Source: Chryseobacterium sp. BGARF1
Lineage (GTDB): Bacteria; Bacteroidota; Bacteroidia; Flavobacteriales; Weeksellaceae
Assembly (NCBI RefSeq): GCF_001677955.1
Contig: NZ_LELA01000006.1
Location: 31,442 to 95,441 of the forward strand
Direction of reading: 5' to 3'
Length of the DNA stretch: 64,000 bases
Part shown: positions 27,353 to 35,586 of the stretch, piece after piece
Numbering within the stretch: position 1 is the stretch's first letter
How the letters are laid out: every line of letters starts with the position of its first letter
Program-made: the position numbers and the translations under genes
The notes under the pieces: generated by a model
Database searches by the model: none
What the model was told of the DNA's origin: nothing
Seen by the model: the letters and a program-made list of their open reading frames with translations, nothing else

Positions 27353-28378
27353 TTATTTAATTAAGAAATTGAATTTATCCATATTCTTAAGTGCAATCCC
27401 TGTTCCGCGAACAACAGCTCTCAAAGGATCTTCTGCCACGAAAACCGGAAGCCCTGTTTTCTTGTGTAATCTGTCTGCAAGACCTCTCAATAAAGCACCA
27501 CCCCCTGCAAGATAAATACCTGTTTTGTAAATATCTGCAGCCAATTCCGGCGGCGTAAGAGAAAGTGTTTCCATTACAGAATCTTCAATTCTGATAATTG
27601 ATTTATCTAAAGCACGAGCAATTTCTTTATACCCAACCATAATTTCTTTTGGCTTACCGGTAATAAGATCTCTTCCCTGTACTGGAATATCGTCGATATC
27701 TACATCAAGATCTTCAACGGCAGAACCTACTTCAATTTTCACTCTTTCAGCAGTTCTTTCTCCGATGTATAAATTATGATGTGTTCTTAGGAAATAAGCA
27801 ATATCATTAGTGAATACGTCACCTGCAATTTTCACAGATTTATCACAAACAATACCTCCTAAAGCAACAACAGCGATTTCGGTAGTACCACCACCTATAT
27901 CGATAATCATGTTACCTTCAGGTTTCTGTACATCAATACCAACTCCTATTGCAGCAGCCATTGGTTCATAAATCAAGCGTACTTCTTTTGCGTTTACTTT
28001 CTGAGCAGAATCTCTTACTGCTCTTTTTTCAACTTCTGTAATTCCTGAAGGAATACAGATCACAATTCTTAAAGCAGGCTGAATAAATCTCCCTTTGATC
28101 CCCGGAATTTTTTTGATAAATTCTTTGATCATGTGCTCTGAAGCGTGGAAATCTGCAATAACTCCGTCTTTAAGTGGACGGATAGTTTTTATATCTTCAT
28201 GTGTTTTACCCTGCATATGTTTCGCCTGCTCCCCAACAGCAATTGGCTTTCCTGTAGAACGCTCTATTGCAACAATAGAAGGCTGATCTATAACAATTTT
28301 ATTATTATGGATGATAAGCGTGTTGGCAGTTCCAAGGTCTATCGCTATTTCTTGCGTAAACATATCGAATAAACTCAT
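27353..28378 (-). CDS. mreB: rod shape-determining actin homologue MreB
   Basis: Bacterial actin that positions wall synthesis along the cell. 341 residues, standard length. Actin-fold ATP-binding motifs are visible: IAIDLGTANT near residues 12-21, MIIDIGGGTTEIAVV about 157-171, and IYLAGGGALLRGL about 288-300. First gene of the elongation operon. Unusually for this phylum, the start is preceded by AAGGAG (28385-28390), a good Shine-Dalgarno sequence, which fixes the start. -7 box at 28403-28410. Confidence 0.97.
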   Translation of the reverse strand: MSLFDMFTQEIAIDLGTANTLIIHNNKIVIDQPSIVAIERSTGKPIAVGEQAKHMQGKTHEDIKTIRPLKDGVIADFHASEHMIKEFIKKIPGIKGRFIQPALRIVICIPSGITEVEKRAVRDSAQKVNAKEVRLIYEPMAAAIGVGIDVQKPEGNMIIDIGGGTTEIAVVALGGIVCDKSVKIAGDVFTNDIAYFLRTHHNLYIGERTAERVKIEVGSAVEDLDVDIDDIPVQGRDLITGKPKEIMVGYKEIARALDKSIIRIEDSVMETLSLTPPELAADIYKTGIYLAGGGALLRGLADRLHKKTGLPVFVAEDPLRAVVRGTGIALKNMDKFNFLIK

Positions 28379-28384
28379 AATTTT

Positions 28385-28438
28385 CTCCTTGATTTAAGTT
28401 TACAAAGATATAAATTATACTATACTAACGATTACAAA
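28385..28438 (-). promoter_or_regulatory. mreB promoter and Shine-Dalgarno sequence
   Basis: Minus strand TTTG (28435-28438), 24-base spacer, TATCTTTG (28403-28410), then AAGGAG (28385-28390) seven bases before ATG. A strong Shine-Dalgarno is rare in this window. Confidence 0.6.
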
Positions 28439-28601
28439 GTTTTATATAATTTGGTTAAATTTTTATTAAAATTACACTTTTTTCTTAATGTATTGTTTTT
28501 GTAAGTTTTAGAAAAAGCGACAAAAACTTAGATAATTAATTTATAGCTTTTTACGATAATTATCATACAAACAATCGCAAAATGTTTAAGTAAAATTTGC
28601 T

Positions 28602-28609
28602 TAAATTTG
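28602..28609 (+). promoter_or_regulatory. -7 element of hemA, nearly touching the start codon
   Basis: TAAATTTG ends nine bases before the ATG at 28619. With initiation about five bases after the box, the mRNA would have only about five bases of leader. The TTG at 28607, in frame with hemA, is part of this box and so cannot be the start. Confidence 0.6.
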
Positions 28610-28618
28610 CGACTGCTT

Positions 28619-29893
28619 ATGATACAGTATTCCAATATACATCAGACATCAAATTTTGCCGTATTATCTATCAGTTTTGAAAAGGCTGATGTAGAAACAA
28701 GGGGAAAATTTGCTTTTTTTGATGACAATATTAAAAACTTTGTTACCCGAATTCACGATGAGAATTTAGGGGACGCATTTGTGGTTTCCACATGCAACAG
28801 AACCGAAATTTACACCACTTCACCAAACTATCTTTTGGTCGCCGAAGAATACTGCAAATCTATCGGTGTTAATTTTTCAGATTTTTTACGTTTTGCCAAT
28901 ATTTTCACAAAAGAAGAAGCATTGCAGCATCTCTTCCGAGTATCGGCAGGATTAGAAAGTCAGATTATTGGTGATTTTGAAATCATCGGTCAGATTAAGA
29001 AAGCGTATGCCCGTTTTAAAAAAGAAAGACAAAACTCAAATCCTTTTTTAGAAAGGTCGATTAATTCTGCGATTCAGATTTCTAAAAGAATAAAAAACGA
29101 AACCGGAATTTCAAACGGAGCGGCCTCTGTTTCTTATGCGGCAGTTCATTACATTTTAAATAATCAAAAAAGAATTACCGAAAAGAATATTCTCCTTCTC
29201 GGAGTTGGTGAAATTGGCCAAAATACGGTCGAAAATTTGGTAAAACACGTTTATCAACCCACCATAAAAATCGCTAACCGAACTCAGGAAAAAGCGGCGA
29301 AAATTTCAGAAAAATACAATATTCCCAATATTGATTATAATGATTTTGAAAAGGAATTAGACAATACTGATATTTTAATTGTTGCTACGGGCGCAAAAAC
29401 TCCCATCATCAATAAGTCTCATTTAAAAAACGGAAAAGAAATTCTGATTATTGATCTTTCTATTCCTCATAATGTTGACAAAGATGTTTCCGAACTCGAT
29501 AATGTAACCTTGATCGATGTTGACGAGCTTTCAAAACAAATTCAGGAAACCATTCAGCAGCGTGAAAAAGAAATCCCCAAAGCCGAGGTTATCATTAAAG
29601 AAATGACCAAAGATTTTCTGGAATGGGAAAAAAAGAGAAAACTAGCGCCAAACATTCATCATTTCAAAGCAGTGCTGAAAAATATGGAGCGCAACGAAAT
29701 GCACAATTTTTACAGAAAAAATAAGTACATCAATATCAACGACATGGAGCTTTCTGAGAAGATGATTCAGAAAATAACCAACCGTTTTGCAAAATATATT
29801 ATCGACAACCCTTTAAAAGCGGAGGAAATTAGTAAATTAATGCACGAAATTTTAGTCGAACAACCCAATAACGAATTCAATGAAAAGCATTAG
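28619..29893 (+). CDS. hemA: glutamyl-tRNA reductase
   Basis: First committed step of C5 heme synthesis: reduces glutamyl-tRNA to glutamate-1-semialdehyde with NADPH. 424 residues from ATG 28619; the upstream in-frame TTG lies in the promoter. Catalytic C59 in VVSTCNRTEIY, substrate-domain motif LFRVSAGLESQIIGD, NADPH-binding GVGEIGQNT, and a C-terminal helical dimerisation domain. First gene of a rightward heme operon; it overlaps hemC by 14 bases. Cytosolic. hemL and hemB are not in this window. Confidence 0.96.
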   Translation: MIQYSNIHQTSNFAVLSISFEKADVETRGKFAFFDDNIKNFVTRIHDENLGDAFVVSTCNRTEIYTTSPNYLLVAEEYCKSIGVNFSDFLRFANIFTKEEALQHLFRVSAGLESQIIGDFEIIGQIKKAYARFKKERQNSNPFLERSINSAIQISKRIKNETGISNGAASVSYAAVHYILNNQKRITEKNILLLGVGEIGQNTVENLVKHVYQPTIKIANRTQEKAAKISEKYNIPNIDYNDFEKELDNTDILIVATGAKTPIINKSHLKNGKEILIIDLSIPHNVDKDVSELDNVTLIDVDELSKQIQETIQQREKEIPKAEVIIKEMTKDFLEWEKKRKLAPNIHHFKAVLKNMERNEMHNFYRKNKYININDMELSEKMIQKITNRFAKYIIDNPLKAEEISKLMHEILVEQPNNEFNEKH

Positions 29894-30788
29894 AATAGGA
29901 ACCCGAAATTCTGCACTTGCTCTTTGGCAGGCAAGAGAAGTTGCAAGGCATTTGCAAAACCTTAATTACCTTACCGAGATTGTCCCAATCGTTTCTTCAG
30001 GTGATAAAAATCTAAACCAACCTCTTTATACTTTAGGAATAACAGGTGTTTTTACGAGAGATCTAGACACCGCATTACTGAATGACGAAATAGACATTGC
30101 CGTACATTCGCTTAAAGATGTACCTACAAAACTACCCGAAAACATAGAAATTGTCGCTTATCTTGAAAGAGATTTTCCGCAGGATGTTTTGATTAAAAGA
30201 AAATCAGCAATCGACAAAGAATTTCACGAACTTAAATTGGCGACAAGCAGTTTAAGAAGAAGGGCTTTCTGGTCTAAACACTATCCTACTACAGAATTTT
30301 TTGACATCCGAGGAAATATCCAAACTAGGCTTCAGAAGCTGGAGGAACAAGATTTTGATGCTACTATTTTATCTCTTGCCGGAATTAAAAGAATGAAAAT
30401 GGATATCGATTATGAGTTTATTCCATTCATGATTCCTGCACCATCACAAGGTGTGGTAGCTGTTGCCGGACATTCGGATAAAAAAGAAATTAACGATATT
30501 TTAAAACAAATTTCTCACAAACAGACTCAAATTTGTGTAGAGATCGAAAGAAACTTCCTGAGCACTTTGGAAGGTGGCTGTACCGCACCAATTGGAGCCT
30601 TTGCTGAAAAATTTGACGATCAGATCAGATTCAAAGCTGCTCTTTGCTCTTTAGATGGAAAAAATTATATCGCAACCGACGAAAGTTTTGAATATAATGA
30701 AGAAGAAAATTTTGGTGAAAAATTTGCCAATATTGTTTTAGAAAACGGAGGTAAAGAATTGATGACTGAAATTAAAAGTCAGCTTTAA
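29880..30788 (+). CDS. hemC: porphobilinogen deaminase (hydroxymethylbilane synthase)
   Basis: Joins four porphobilinogen molecules into hydroxymethylbilane. 302 residues. Catalytic Asp in HSLKDVPT (D80), arginine-rich substrate site (SSLRRRAF, about 123-130), and the dipyrromethane cofactor cysteine C234 in EGGCTAPIG. Overlaps hemA by 14 bases, so translation is coupled. Followed by a heptanucleotide repeat tract and two cell-wall-type genes before hemD. Confidence 0.97.
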   Translation: MKSIRIGTRNSALALWQAREVARHLQNLNYLTEIVPIVSSGDKNLNQPLYTLGITGVFTRDLDTALLNDEIDIAVHSLKDVPTKLPENIEIVAYLERDFPQDVLIKRKSAIDKEFHELKLATSSLRRRAFWSKHYPTTEFFDIRGNIQTRLQKLEEQDFDATILSLAGIKRMKMDIDYEFIPFMIPAPSQGVVAVAGHSDKKEINDILKQISHKQTQICVEIERNFLSTLEGGCTAPIGAFAEKFDDQIRFKAALCSLDGKNYIATDESFEYNEEENFGEKFANIVLENGGKELMTEIKSQL

Positions 30789-30790
30789 GG

Positions 30791-30832
30791 TTTTAGGTTT
30801 TAGGTTTTAGGTTTTAGGTTTTAGGTTTTAGG
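30791..30832 (+). repeat. six tandem copies of TTTTAGG
   Basis: Exact seven-base repeats, six copies, beginning two bases after hemC ends. Non-coding. Copy number could vary by slippage. Related degenerate tracts occur at 32877-32912 and 1419-1448. Confidence 0.85.
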
Positions 30833-30945
30833 TAAAATTAAGATTTTCTGAATCTTAACATTTCTTTATGCTTAAAGAATTTTCATGTTTAAAATTAATT
30901 TTTGAACTTTACAAACCTTGTTTTTCAATTCAACATTTTAAGCCA

Positions 30946-31527
30946 ATGAAAAAATTCTTTTCAATATTCATTTTAGTACTTTTTGTTTTTTTTGGAAAAG
31001 CACAAGCTCAGTTTGCTCAAAAATTATCTGATGCAGCTTTAAGCTTAACTAAAGATAAGGTGACTTACGATCCTGCTTACTACTCCATCAAATATCCAAA
31101 CGGCGATGTAGCTTCAGACAAAGGTGTCTGTACAGACGTTGTTATCAGAGCCTACAGAAAATTGGGAATTGATTTACAAAAAGAAGTGCATGAAGATATG
31201 AAGAAGAATTTTTCTAAATATCCTAAAAAGTTTGGTTTGAAAAGACCCGACACGAATATTGATCACCGAAGAGTTCCCAACCTGATGGTTTTCTTTGCAA
31301 AATTTGGAAAATCTAAATCAATCGAAACCAAACCTGAATTATATGCTCCCGGAGATATTGTAACGTGGCTTCTTCCAGGAAATTTAACGCATATCGGAAT
31401 TGTGGTCAACAAAAAATCGACAGACGGAAAAAGATATTTAATTGTACATAACATCGGTGCAGGACAGGTTATTGAAGATTGTCTGTTTAAATTTGACATT
31501 ACCGGACATTATCAATATTCAAAATAA
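30946..31527 (+). CDS. DUF1287 protein, exported
   Basis: 193 residues from the preferred start at 30946, which gives a clean signal peptide (ends KAQAQ); an upstream ATG at 30868 would add 26 unlikely residues. The mature domain fits DUF1287, a NlpC/P60-like fold: cysteine in KGVCTDVV followed by IRAYRKLGI, a PGDIVTW segment and THIGIVV with a histidine, then IVHNIG. Substrate unknown, probably a cell-wall peptide. It lies in the heme operon, 3 bases before an amidase gene, which strengthens the wall-related reading. Confidence 0.8.
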   Translation: MKKFFSIFILVLFVFFGKAQAQFAQKLSDAALSLTKDKVTYDPAYYSIKYPNGDVASDKGVCTDVVIRAYRKLGIDLQKEVHEDMKKNFSKYPKKFGLKRPDTNIDHRRVPNLMVFFAKFGKSKSIETKPELYAPGDIVTWLLPGNLTHIGIVVNKKSTDGKRYLIVHNIGAGQVIEDCLFKFDITGHYQYSK

Positions 31528-31530
31528 TTT

Positions 31531-32190
31531 ATGATGAAAAAGATAGGTTTCGTTCTTTTCTTATTTATTTTAAACTTTAGCTTGGCACAAAACTCAAGCT
31601 TAAAGATTATCGAAAAACCGATCAGTTATTCTGCGGAAAGAATTCAATTAAGTTTAGAGTATCTAAAAGAACATCACGGTTTAACTCAAAAAACGCCGAC
31701 AATTGTTCCCAAAATGATTGTTTTGCATTACACAGCAGGAGGAACGGTAGAAAGCAACCACAAATATTTCAATAAAACTCACCTTGAAAGTGCAAGAAAC
31801 ACTCTAAAAAAGCAAAGCACTTTAAATGTTTCTTCACAATTCATTATAGACCGAGATGGAACTATTTATCAGTTAATGGAACCTACAATGTTTGCAAGAC
31901 ATACGATTGGTCTAAATTATTGCGCCATCGGAGTTGAAAACATCGGAAGCAAGAAACAACCGCTTACCGAAAAACAAGTGGAAGCCAACGCAGAACTGGT
32001 GAGATATTTAACCAAAAAATATAAAATAGAATACTTGATCGGACATTCGGAATACGGAGTTTTCAGAAATTCTAAATTATGGAAAGAATCTGATCCCAAA
32101 TATTTCACCGGAAAAGAAGATCCAGGAAAAGATTTCATGACCAAAGTACGAAAGCAAGTCGCCGATTTACACTTAAAAGACAAACCTTAA
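31531..32190 (+). CDS. N-acetylmuramoyl-L-alanine amidase (amidase_2 type), exported
   Basis: Zinc amidase that removes stem peptides from muramic acid. 219 residues with a signal peptide of about 20 (ends FSLAQ). Zinc ligands by pattern: H66 in IVLHYTAGG, H172 in LIGHSEYG, and D197 in EDPGKDF. The gap between the last two ligands is longer than in AmpD/AmiD, an insertion. Its stop overlaps the hemD start by one base, so hemD translation is tied to it. Likely works with the DUF1287 protein in the periplasm. Confidence 0.87.
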   Translation: MMKKIGFVLFLFILNFSLAQNSSLKIIEKPISYSAERIQLSLEYLKEHHGLTQKTPTIVPKMIVLHYTAGGTVESNHKYFNKTHLESARNTLKKQSTLNVSSQFIIDRDGTIYQLMEPTMFARHTIGLNYCAIGVENIGSKKQPLTEKQVEANAELVRYLTKKYKIEYLIGHSEYGVFRNSKLWKESDPKYFTGKEDPGKDFMTKVRKQVADLHLKDKP

Positions 32191-32876
32191 TGAACATTTT
32201 ATTTACCAAAAACATCGATCCAAAATATCTTTCAGAAAAACTGGGAAATAATATTTCGATTGATTGTGTTGAGGTAATAAAAACAAAATCGATTTCTATA
32301 GAGCGTTTTGACCTGAAAGATCGATCGCTTATCTTCACAAGTTTCAATGGCGTAAAATCTTTTTTTGAAAACAGGTTTCTGCCTAATGAAGATTTTACCG
32401 CAAAAAACTATAATAAAATTTATTGTGTAGGTGAAAAAACCAAAAGAGAACTTCGTAAAAACGGATTCGGAACCTTTAAGGTTTTAAAAAACGCAGAAAC
32501 ATTATCCCATTTTATTATCGAAAACTGCGCTCACGAAAAATTCATTCATTTTTGTGGAAATTTAGCGCTGGATGTTTTAGATAAAAAACTTCCGTTACAA
32601 AATATTTCATATAAAAAAGTGACTGTTTATGAGACCGAAGCACTTAATCCTGTGATACATGAAAAATATCATGCAATAGTTTTTTTTAGCCCGAGTGGAG
32701 TTCGTAGTTTTGCGAAAAATAATTCTTTAGAAAACGCCATTCTATTTTCAATAGGAGAAACAACCTCTAAAGAAGTAAGAAAACATACAAGATCTGAGAT
32801 TTTTACGAGTCCGGAAAATACATTATTAAACATATTGTCGGTCATAAAAGATAGATTAGAGAAAGATATTTCATAA
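32190..32876 (+). CDS. hemD: uroporphyrinogen-III synthase
   Basis: Closes and rearranges hydroxymethylbilane to uroporphyrinogen III. 228 residues, normal size, with the weakly conserved two-domain HemD pattern: [13 protein letters not shown] near 49-61, [12 protein letters not shown] near 79-90, and [11 protein letters not shown] near 167-177. HemD proteins diverge strongly; position between hemC and hemE makes the call secure. The start ATG shares one base with the amidase stop. Confidence 0.9.
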   Translation: MNILFTKNIDPKYLSEKLGNNISIDCVEVIKTKSISIERFDLKDRSLIFTSFNGVKSFFENRFLPNEDFTAKNYNKIYCVGEKTKRELRKNGFGTFKVLKNAETLSHFIIENCAHEKFIHFCGNLALDVLDKKLPLQNISYKKVTVYETEALNPVIHEKYHAIVFFSPSGVRSFAKNNSLENAILFSIGETTSKEVRKHTRSEIFTSPENTLLNILSVIKDRLEKDIS

Positions 32877-32914
32877 TCTATCAACTAAAAACCTTCAACT
32901 ATCAACTAAAAGAT

Positions 32915-33946
32915 ATGATTAAAAACGACCTATATTTAAAAGCACTTCGTGGTGAAACTGTAGAAAGACCACCGGTTTGGATGATGAGACAGGCAGGACG
33001 ATATTTGCCGGAATTTATTGCACTTCGCGACAAGTACGATTTCTTCACAAGATGTCAGACTCCGGAACTGGCTTCTGAAATTACAGTACAGCCGATAAGA
33101 AGATATCCTTTGGATGCTGCGATTTTATTTTCTGATATTTTGGTGGTTCCTCAAGCAATGGGAATTGATTTTAAAATGAAGGAAAATGTAGGACCGTGGT
33201 TGGATAATCCGATCAGAACGATGGAAGACGTACAAAATGTAATTGTTCCTGATGTGAATGATACTTTAGGCTACGTTTTTGATGCCATAGAACTAACTTT
33301 ACTTAAATTAGACAACGATATCCCATTGATAGGTTTTGCGGGTTCTCCGTGGACGATCCTTTGCTATTGCGTGGAAGGAAAAGGAAGCAAAGCTTTTGAT
33401 ATTGCTAAATCTTTCTGTTTCCAACAACCGGAAGCGGCACATTTGTTACTTCAGAAAATCACAGATACTACAATCGCTTATTTGAAAAGAAAAGTTGAAA
33501 AAGGAGTTTCTGCAGTACAGGTTTTCGATTCTTGGGGCGGAATGCTTTCTCCCACAGACTATCAGGAGTTTTCTTGGCAGTACATCAATCAAATCGTTGA
33601 AGCTTTAAGCCCATTAACGCACGTTGTAGTTTTCGGAAAAGGATGCTGGTTCGCTTTGGAAGAAATGACAATGGCTCCGGTTTCAGCTTTGGGAGTTGAC
33701 TGGACGATCAAACCAGAATTTGCAAGAACTTTGACGAATCACACCATGACGCTTCAGGGAAATTTTGATCCTGCAAGATTGCATTCTACACCTGAAACCA
33801 TTAAGAAAATGGTGAATGAAATGATCAACCGTTTCGGAAAAGACCGATATATTGCCAATTTAGGACACGGAATTTTACCTAATATTCCTTTGGAAAATGC
33901 AGAAGCATTTATCAGAGCGGTGGTAGATTGGAAGCCGAATAATTAA
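32915..33946 (+). CDS. hemE: uroporphyrinogen decarboxylase
   Basis: Decarboxylates uroporphyrinogen III to coproporphyrinogen III. 343 residues. N-terminal signature [15 protein letters not shown] (about 20-34, arginines binding substrate carboxylates), GFAGSPWT and the C-terminal NLGHGILP are present. Last gene of the heme operon, 38 bases after hemD, with a degenerate repeat tract between them. Cytosolic. Confidence 0.97.
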   Translation: MIKNDLYLKALRGETVERPPVWMMRQAGRYLPEFIALRDKYDFFTRCQTPELASEITVQPIRRYPLDAAILFSDILVVPQAMGIDFKMKENVGPWLDNPIRTMEDVQNVIVPDVNDTLGYVFDAIELTLLKLDNDIPLIGFAGSPWTILCYCVEGKGSKAFDIAKSFCFQQPEAAHLLLQKITDTTIAYLKRKVEKGVSAVQVFDSWGGMLSPTDYQEFSWQYINQIVEALSPLTHVVVFGKGCWFALEEMTMAPVSALGVDWTIKPEFARTLTNHTMTLQGNFDPARLHSTPETIKKMVNEMINRFGKDRYIANLGHGILPNIPLENAEAFIRAVVDWKPNN

Positions 33947-33993
33947 ATTTTATTCCCACAGATCTTCACGGATTAACACAGATTTTTCAATAC

Positions 33994-34073
33994 GTTTGTC
34001 ATTCCGGAGGAATCTAAATTTAGCTTTAAAAATTACGCAAATACATTGTCGAGATTCCTACGGAATGACAAAC
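33994..34073. repeat. 80-base inverted-repeat element behind hemE
   Basis: Arms of 22 bases (33994-34015 and 34052-34073) match at 21 positions and enclose a 36-base A/T-rich loop. Core TCATTCCG / CGGAATGA. No coding potential. It looks like a mobile or dispersed miniature element. Immediately upstream (33954-33989) is a stretch beginning CCCACAGAT that resembles one at 13890-13910. Confidence 0.6.
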
Positions 34074-34096
34074 TTTATGTAATATTTATTAAAAAT

Positions 34097-34129
34097 AAAA
34101 TCCCTTTCAAACTAATTGAGAGGGATTTT
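34097..34129 (+). terminator. heme-operon terminator
   Basis: AAAATCCC arm (34097-34110) and GGGATTTT arm (34116-34129), 14-base stem with one mismatch, about 150 bases after the hemE stop. Confidence 0.7.
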
Positions 34130-34149
34130 CAATTCCAAAATTATTTTTA

Positions 34150-34169
34150 TATATTTGATTATCAAATAT
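34150..34169 (+). promoter_or_regulatory. toxin-antitoxin promoter overlapped by a 19-base palindrome
   Basis: TATATTTG (34150-34157) fits the -7 consensus. A perfect palindrome, ATATTTGAT-T-ATCAAATAT (34151-34169), covers it and ends seven bases before the antitoxin ATG. A repressor bound here would block both polymerase and ribosome; a typical antitoxin operator. Confidence 0.65.
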
Positions 34170-34176
34170 TTATAAA

Positions 34177-34413
34177 ATGAATATTCAATCACGAAAATTA
34201 GAGTTTATACAAGACTTTCTTAAGCTTCAAAGCGAGGAAGTGATTGCTCAGTTTGAAAGGTTATTGAAAAAAGCTAAAAATATTGAGGAAGAAAACACGC
34301 TTGAAAAGCTAACTGTTGAAGAGATGAATGAAAGGATTTCAAAGTCAGAAGATGATTTTGAAAATAAAAAGTTTAAAACAACTTCTGAATTACTTTCAAA
34401 ATATTCAAATTGA
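34177..34413 (+). CDS. probable antitoxin of a RelE/ParE-type module
   Basis: 78-residue helical, highly charged protein. The first half has a long helix (EFIQDFLKLQSEEVIAQFERLLKK), and the acidic second half (VEEMNERISKSEDDFENKK) is the kind of flexible arm that wraps around a toxin. No clear ribbon-helix-helix signature, so the DNA-binding family is unclear. It precedes a RelE/ParE-like gene and overlaps it by 4 bases; a palindromic operator precedes it. The antitoxin role is inferred from size, order and operator. Confidence 0.75.
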   Translation: MNIQSRKLEFIQDFLKLQSEEVIAQFERLLKKAKNIEEENTLEKLTVEEMNERISKSEDDFENKKFKTTSELLSKYSN

Positions 34414-34730
34414 AATACGAAGTTATTTGGTCTGAATTTTCTGAAAAACAGATTGATGAAATTTTCAATTATTACAAAGAAGTTTCTAAGAGTTATCAAG
34501 TTGCATTAAAAATTATCACTAAAATTCTTTTAGCTCCCGATAAATTAATTTACAATCCTAAAATCGATCAAAGAGAACTTTTGCTGGAAAACAGGAATAT
34601 TGAGTATCATTATATTGTAGAATCAAATTATAAAATCATTTATTCTATTGATGATGAAAATCAGTTCATTAAAATTGCCGATTTTTTTGACACCAGACAA
34701 AATCTAGAAAAAATGGAACGAGAAAAATAA
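34410..34730 (+). CDS. RelE/ParE-family toxin
   Basis: 106 residues starting at TTG 34410, which overlaps the antitoxin TGA. No other start fits, since the only internal Met is near the C-terminus. The RelE/ParE pattern is clear: VIWSEFSEKQIDEIFNYY helix at the N-terminus, a PKIDQRELL segment, and the C-terminal strands NIEYHYIVESNYKIIYSID and KIADFFDTRQ with the typical FDTRQ ending. ParE toxins poison gyrase and RelE toxins cut mRNA on ribosomes; which applies is unclear. The coupled TTG start should keep toxin levels below antitoxin. Confidence 0.87.
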   Translation: MKYEVIWSEFSEKQIDEIFNYYKEVSKSYQVALKIITKILLAPDKLIYNPKIDQRELLLENRNIEYHYIVESNYKIIYSIDDENQFIKIADFFDTRQNLEKMEREK

Positions 34731-34764
34731 AATCTCTTTCAAAAATAACTTTGAAAGGGATTTT
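34729..34764 (+). terminator. toxin-antitoxin terminator
   Basis: AAAATCTCTTTCAAA (34729-34743) and TTTGAAAGGGATTTT (34750-34764), nearly perfect stem overlapping the toxin stop codon region, followed by T. Confidence 0.8.
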
Positions 34765-34787
34765 TCTATGAAGAAAAAAATTAGCCG

Positions 34788-35420
34788 TTAATTAAGTTCT
34801 GTGATGAAATCTTCTTTCGATTTTCTCACTTTGGTAAGGTTTACCAACCAATCGTTTTCAGTGTCTCTGTAACCGATTGGCAAAAGAAGAACACTTCTTA
34901 AACCTTTTTCTTTTAAATTTAAAATTTCGTCTACTGCTTCAGGGGAAAAACCTTCCATTGGCGTAGAATCTACCTCTTCGAAAGCTGCTGCTATAATCGC
35001 TGCACCAAAAGAAATATAAGCCTGTTTTGCTGCATGTGTGAAGTTTTCTTCAGCCGGTCTAGGAGGATACATTGCCAAGATCTGCTGTCTGTAATTTTCC
35101 CAGCCTTCATTTTTAAAACCTCTTACATCGTTGGTCAAATCAAACATTTTGTTGATTCTTTCCTCGGTATAATTATCCCAAGCTGCAAAAACTAAAAGAT
35201 GTGAGCAATCTGTAACCTGAGGCTGATTCCAAGCGTGAGGTTTGATTTGTTCTTTAATTTCCTGATTGCTGATCACGATAATCTCAAAAGGCTGCAAACC
35301 GCTTGATGTAGGCGCTAATCTTGCCGCCTCTAATATTTTATCTAGTTTTTCCTGTGGCACTTTTTGCCCGTTCATTGCTTTTGTAGCAAATCTCCAGTTT
35401 AATTTATCTAACAATTCCAT
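34788..35420 (-). CDS. nitroreductase-family NAD(P)H:FMN oxidoreductase
   Basis: FMN-dependent two-electron reductase of nitro compounds or quinones (NfsB/YdgI-like). 210 residues, normal. The family start RFATKAMNGQ (FMN phosphate binding, about 10-19), ARLAPTSSGLQPFEI (33-47) and the C-terminal LRSVLLLPIGYRD segment with the GYR motif are present. Cytosolic, probably a homodimer. -7 box at 35444-35451. Monocistronic. The physiological substrate cannot be read from sequence. Confidence 0.92.
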   Translation of the reverse strand: MELLDKLNWRFATKAMNGQKVPQEKLDKILEAARLAPTSSGLQPFEIIVISNQEIKEQIKPHAWNQPQVTDCSHLLVFAAWDNYTEERINKMFDLTNDVRGFKNEGWENYRQQILAMYPPRPAEENFTHAAKQAYISFGAAIIAAAFEEVDSTPMEGFSPEAVDEILNLKEKGLRSVLLLPIGYRDTENDWLVNLTKVRKSKEDFITELN

Positions 35421-35443
35421 AGATTGAATAAAATTTTACTGGA

Positions 35444-35451
35444 CAAAATTA
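35444..35451 (-). promoter_or_regulatory. -7 element of the nitroreductase gene
   Basis: TAATTTTG on the minus strand, 23 bases before the start codon. No convincing -33 box. Confidence 0.45.
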
Positions 35452-35551
35452 GTATAAACAAACCTAAGAAAATCGATAAAAAAGTAATTTGAACAATTGT
35501 TAAAATCTATAATGTAATAAAATTGATTACATTATGTTTGTAAGGTAAAAA

Positions 35552-35580
35552 AACAGACTGCTTCAAAGAAACAGTCTGTT
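35552..35580 (-). terminator. sufS terminator
   Basis: AACAGACTG (35552-35560) and CAGTCTGTT (35572-35580), followed on the minus strand by a T-run. Confidence 0.85.
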
Positions 35581-35586
35581 AAGTTA

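Noticed and set aside
28607..28618. TTG 28607 as the hemA start
   Set aside because: It is the end of the -7 promoter element TAAATTTG; ATG 28619 begins the conserved protein.
30791..30832. CRISPR array
   Set aside because: Seven-base head-to-tail repeats without spacers, and no cas genes anywhere in the window.
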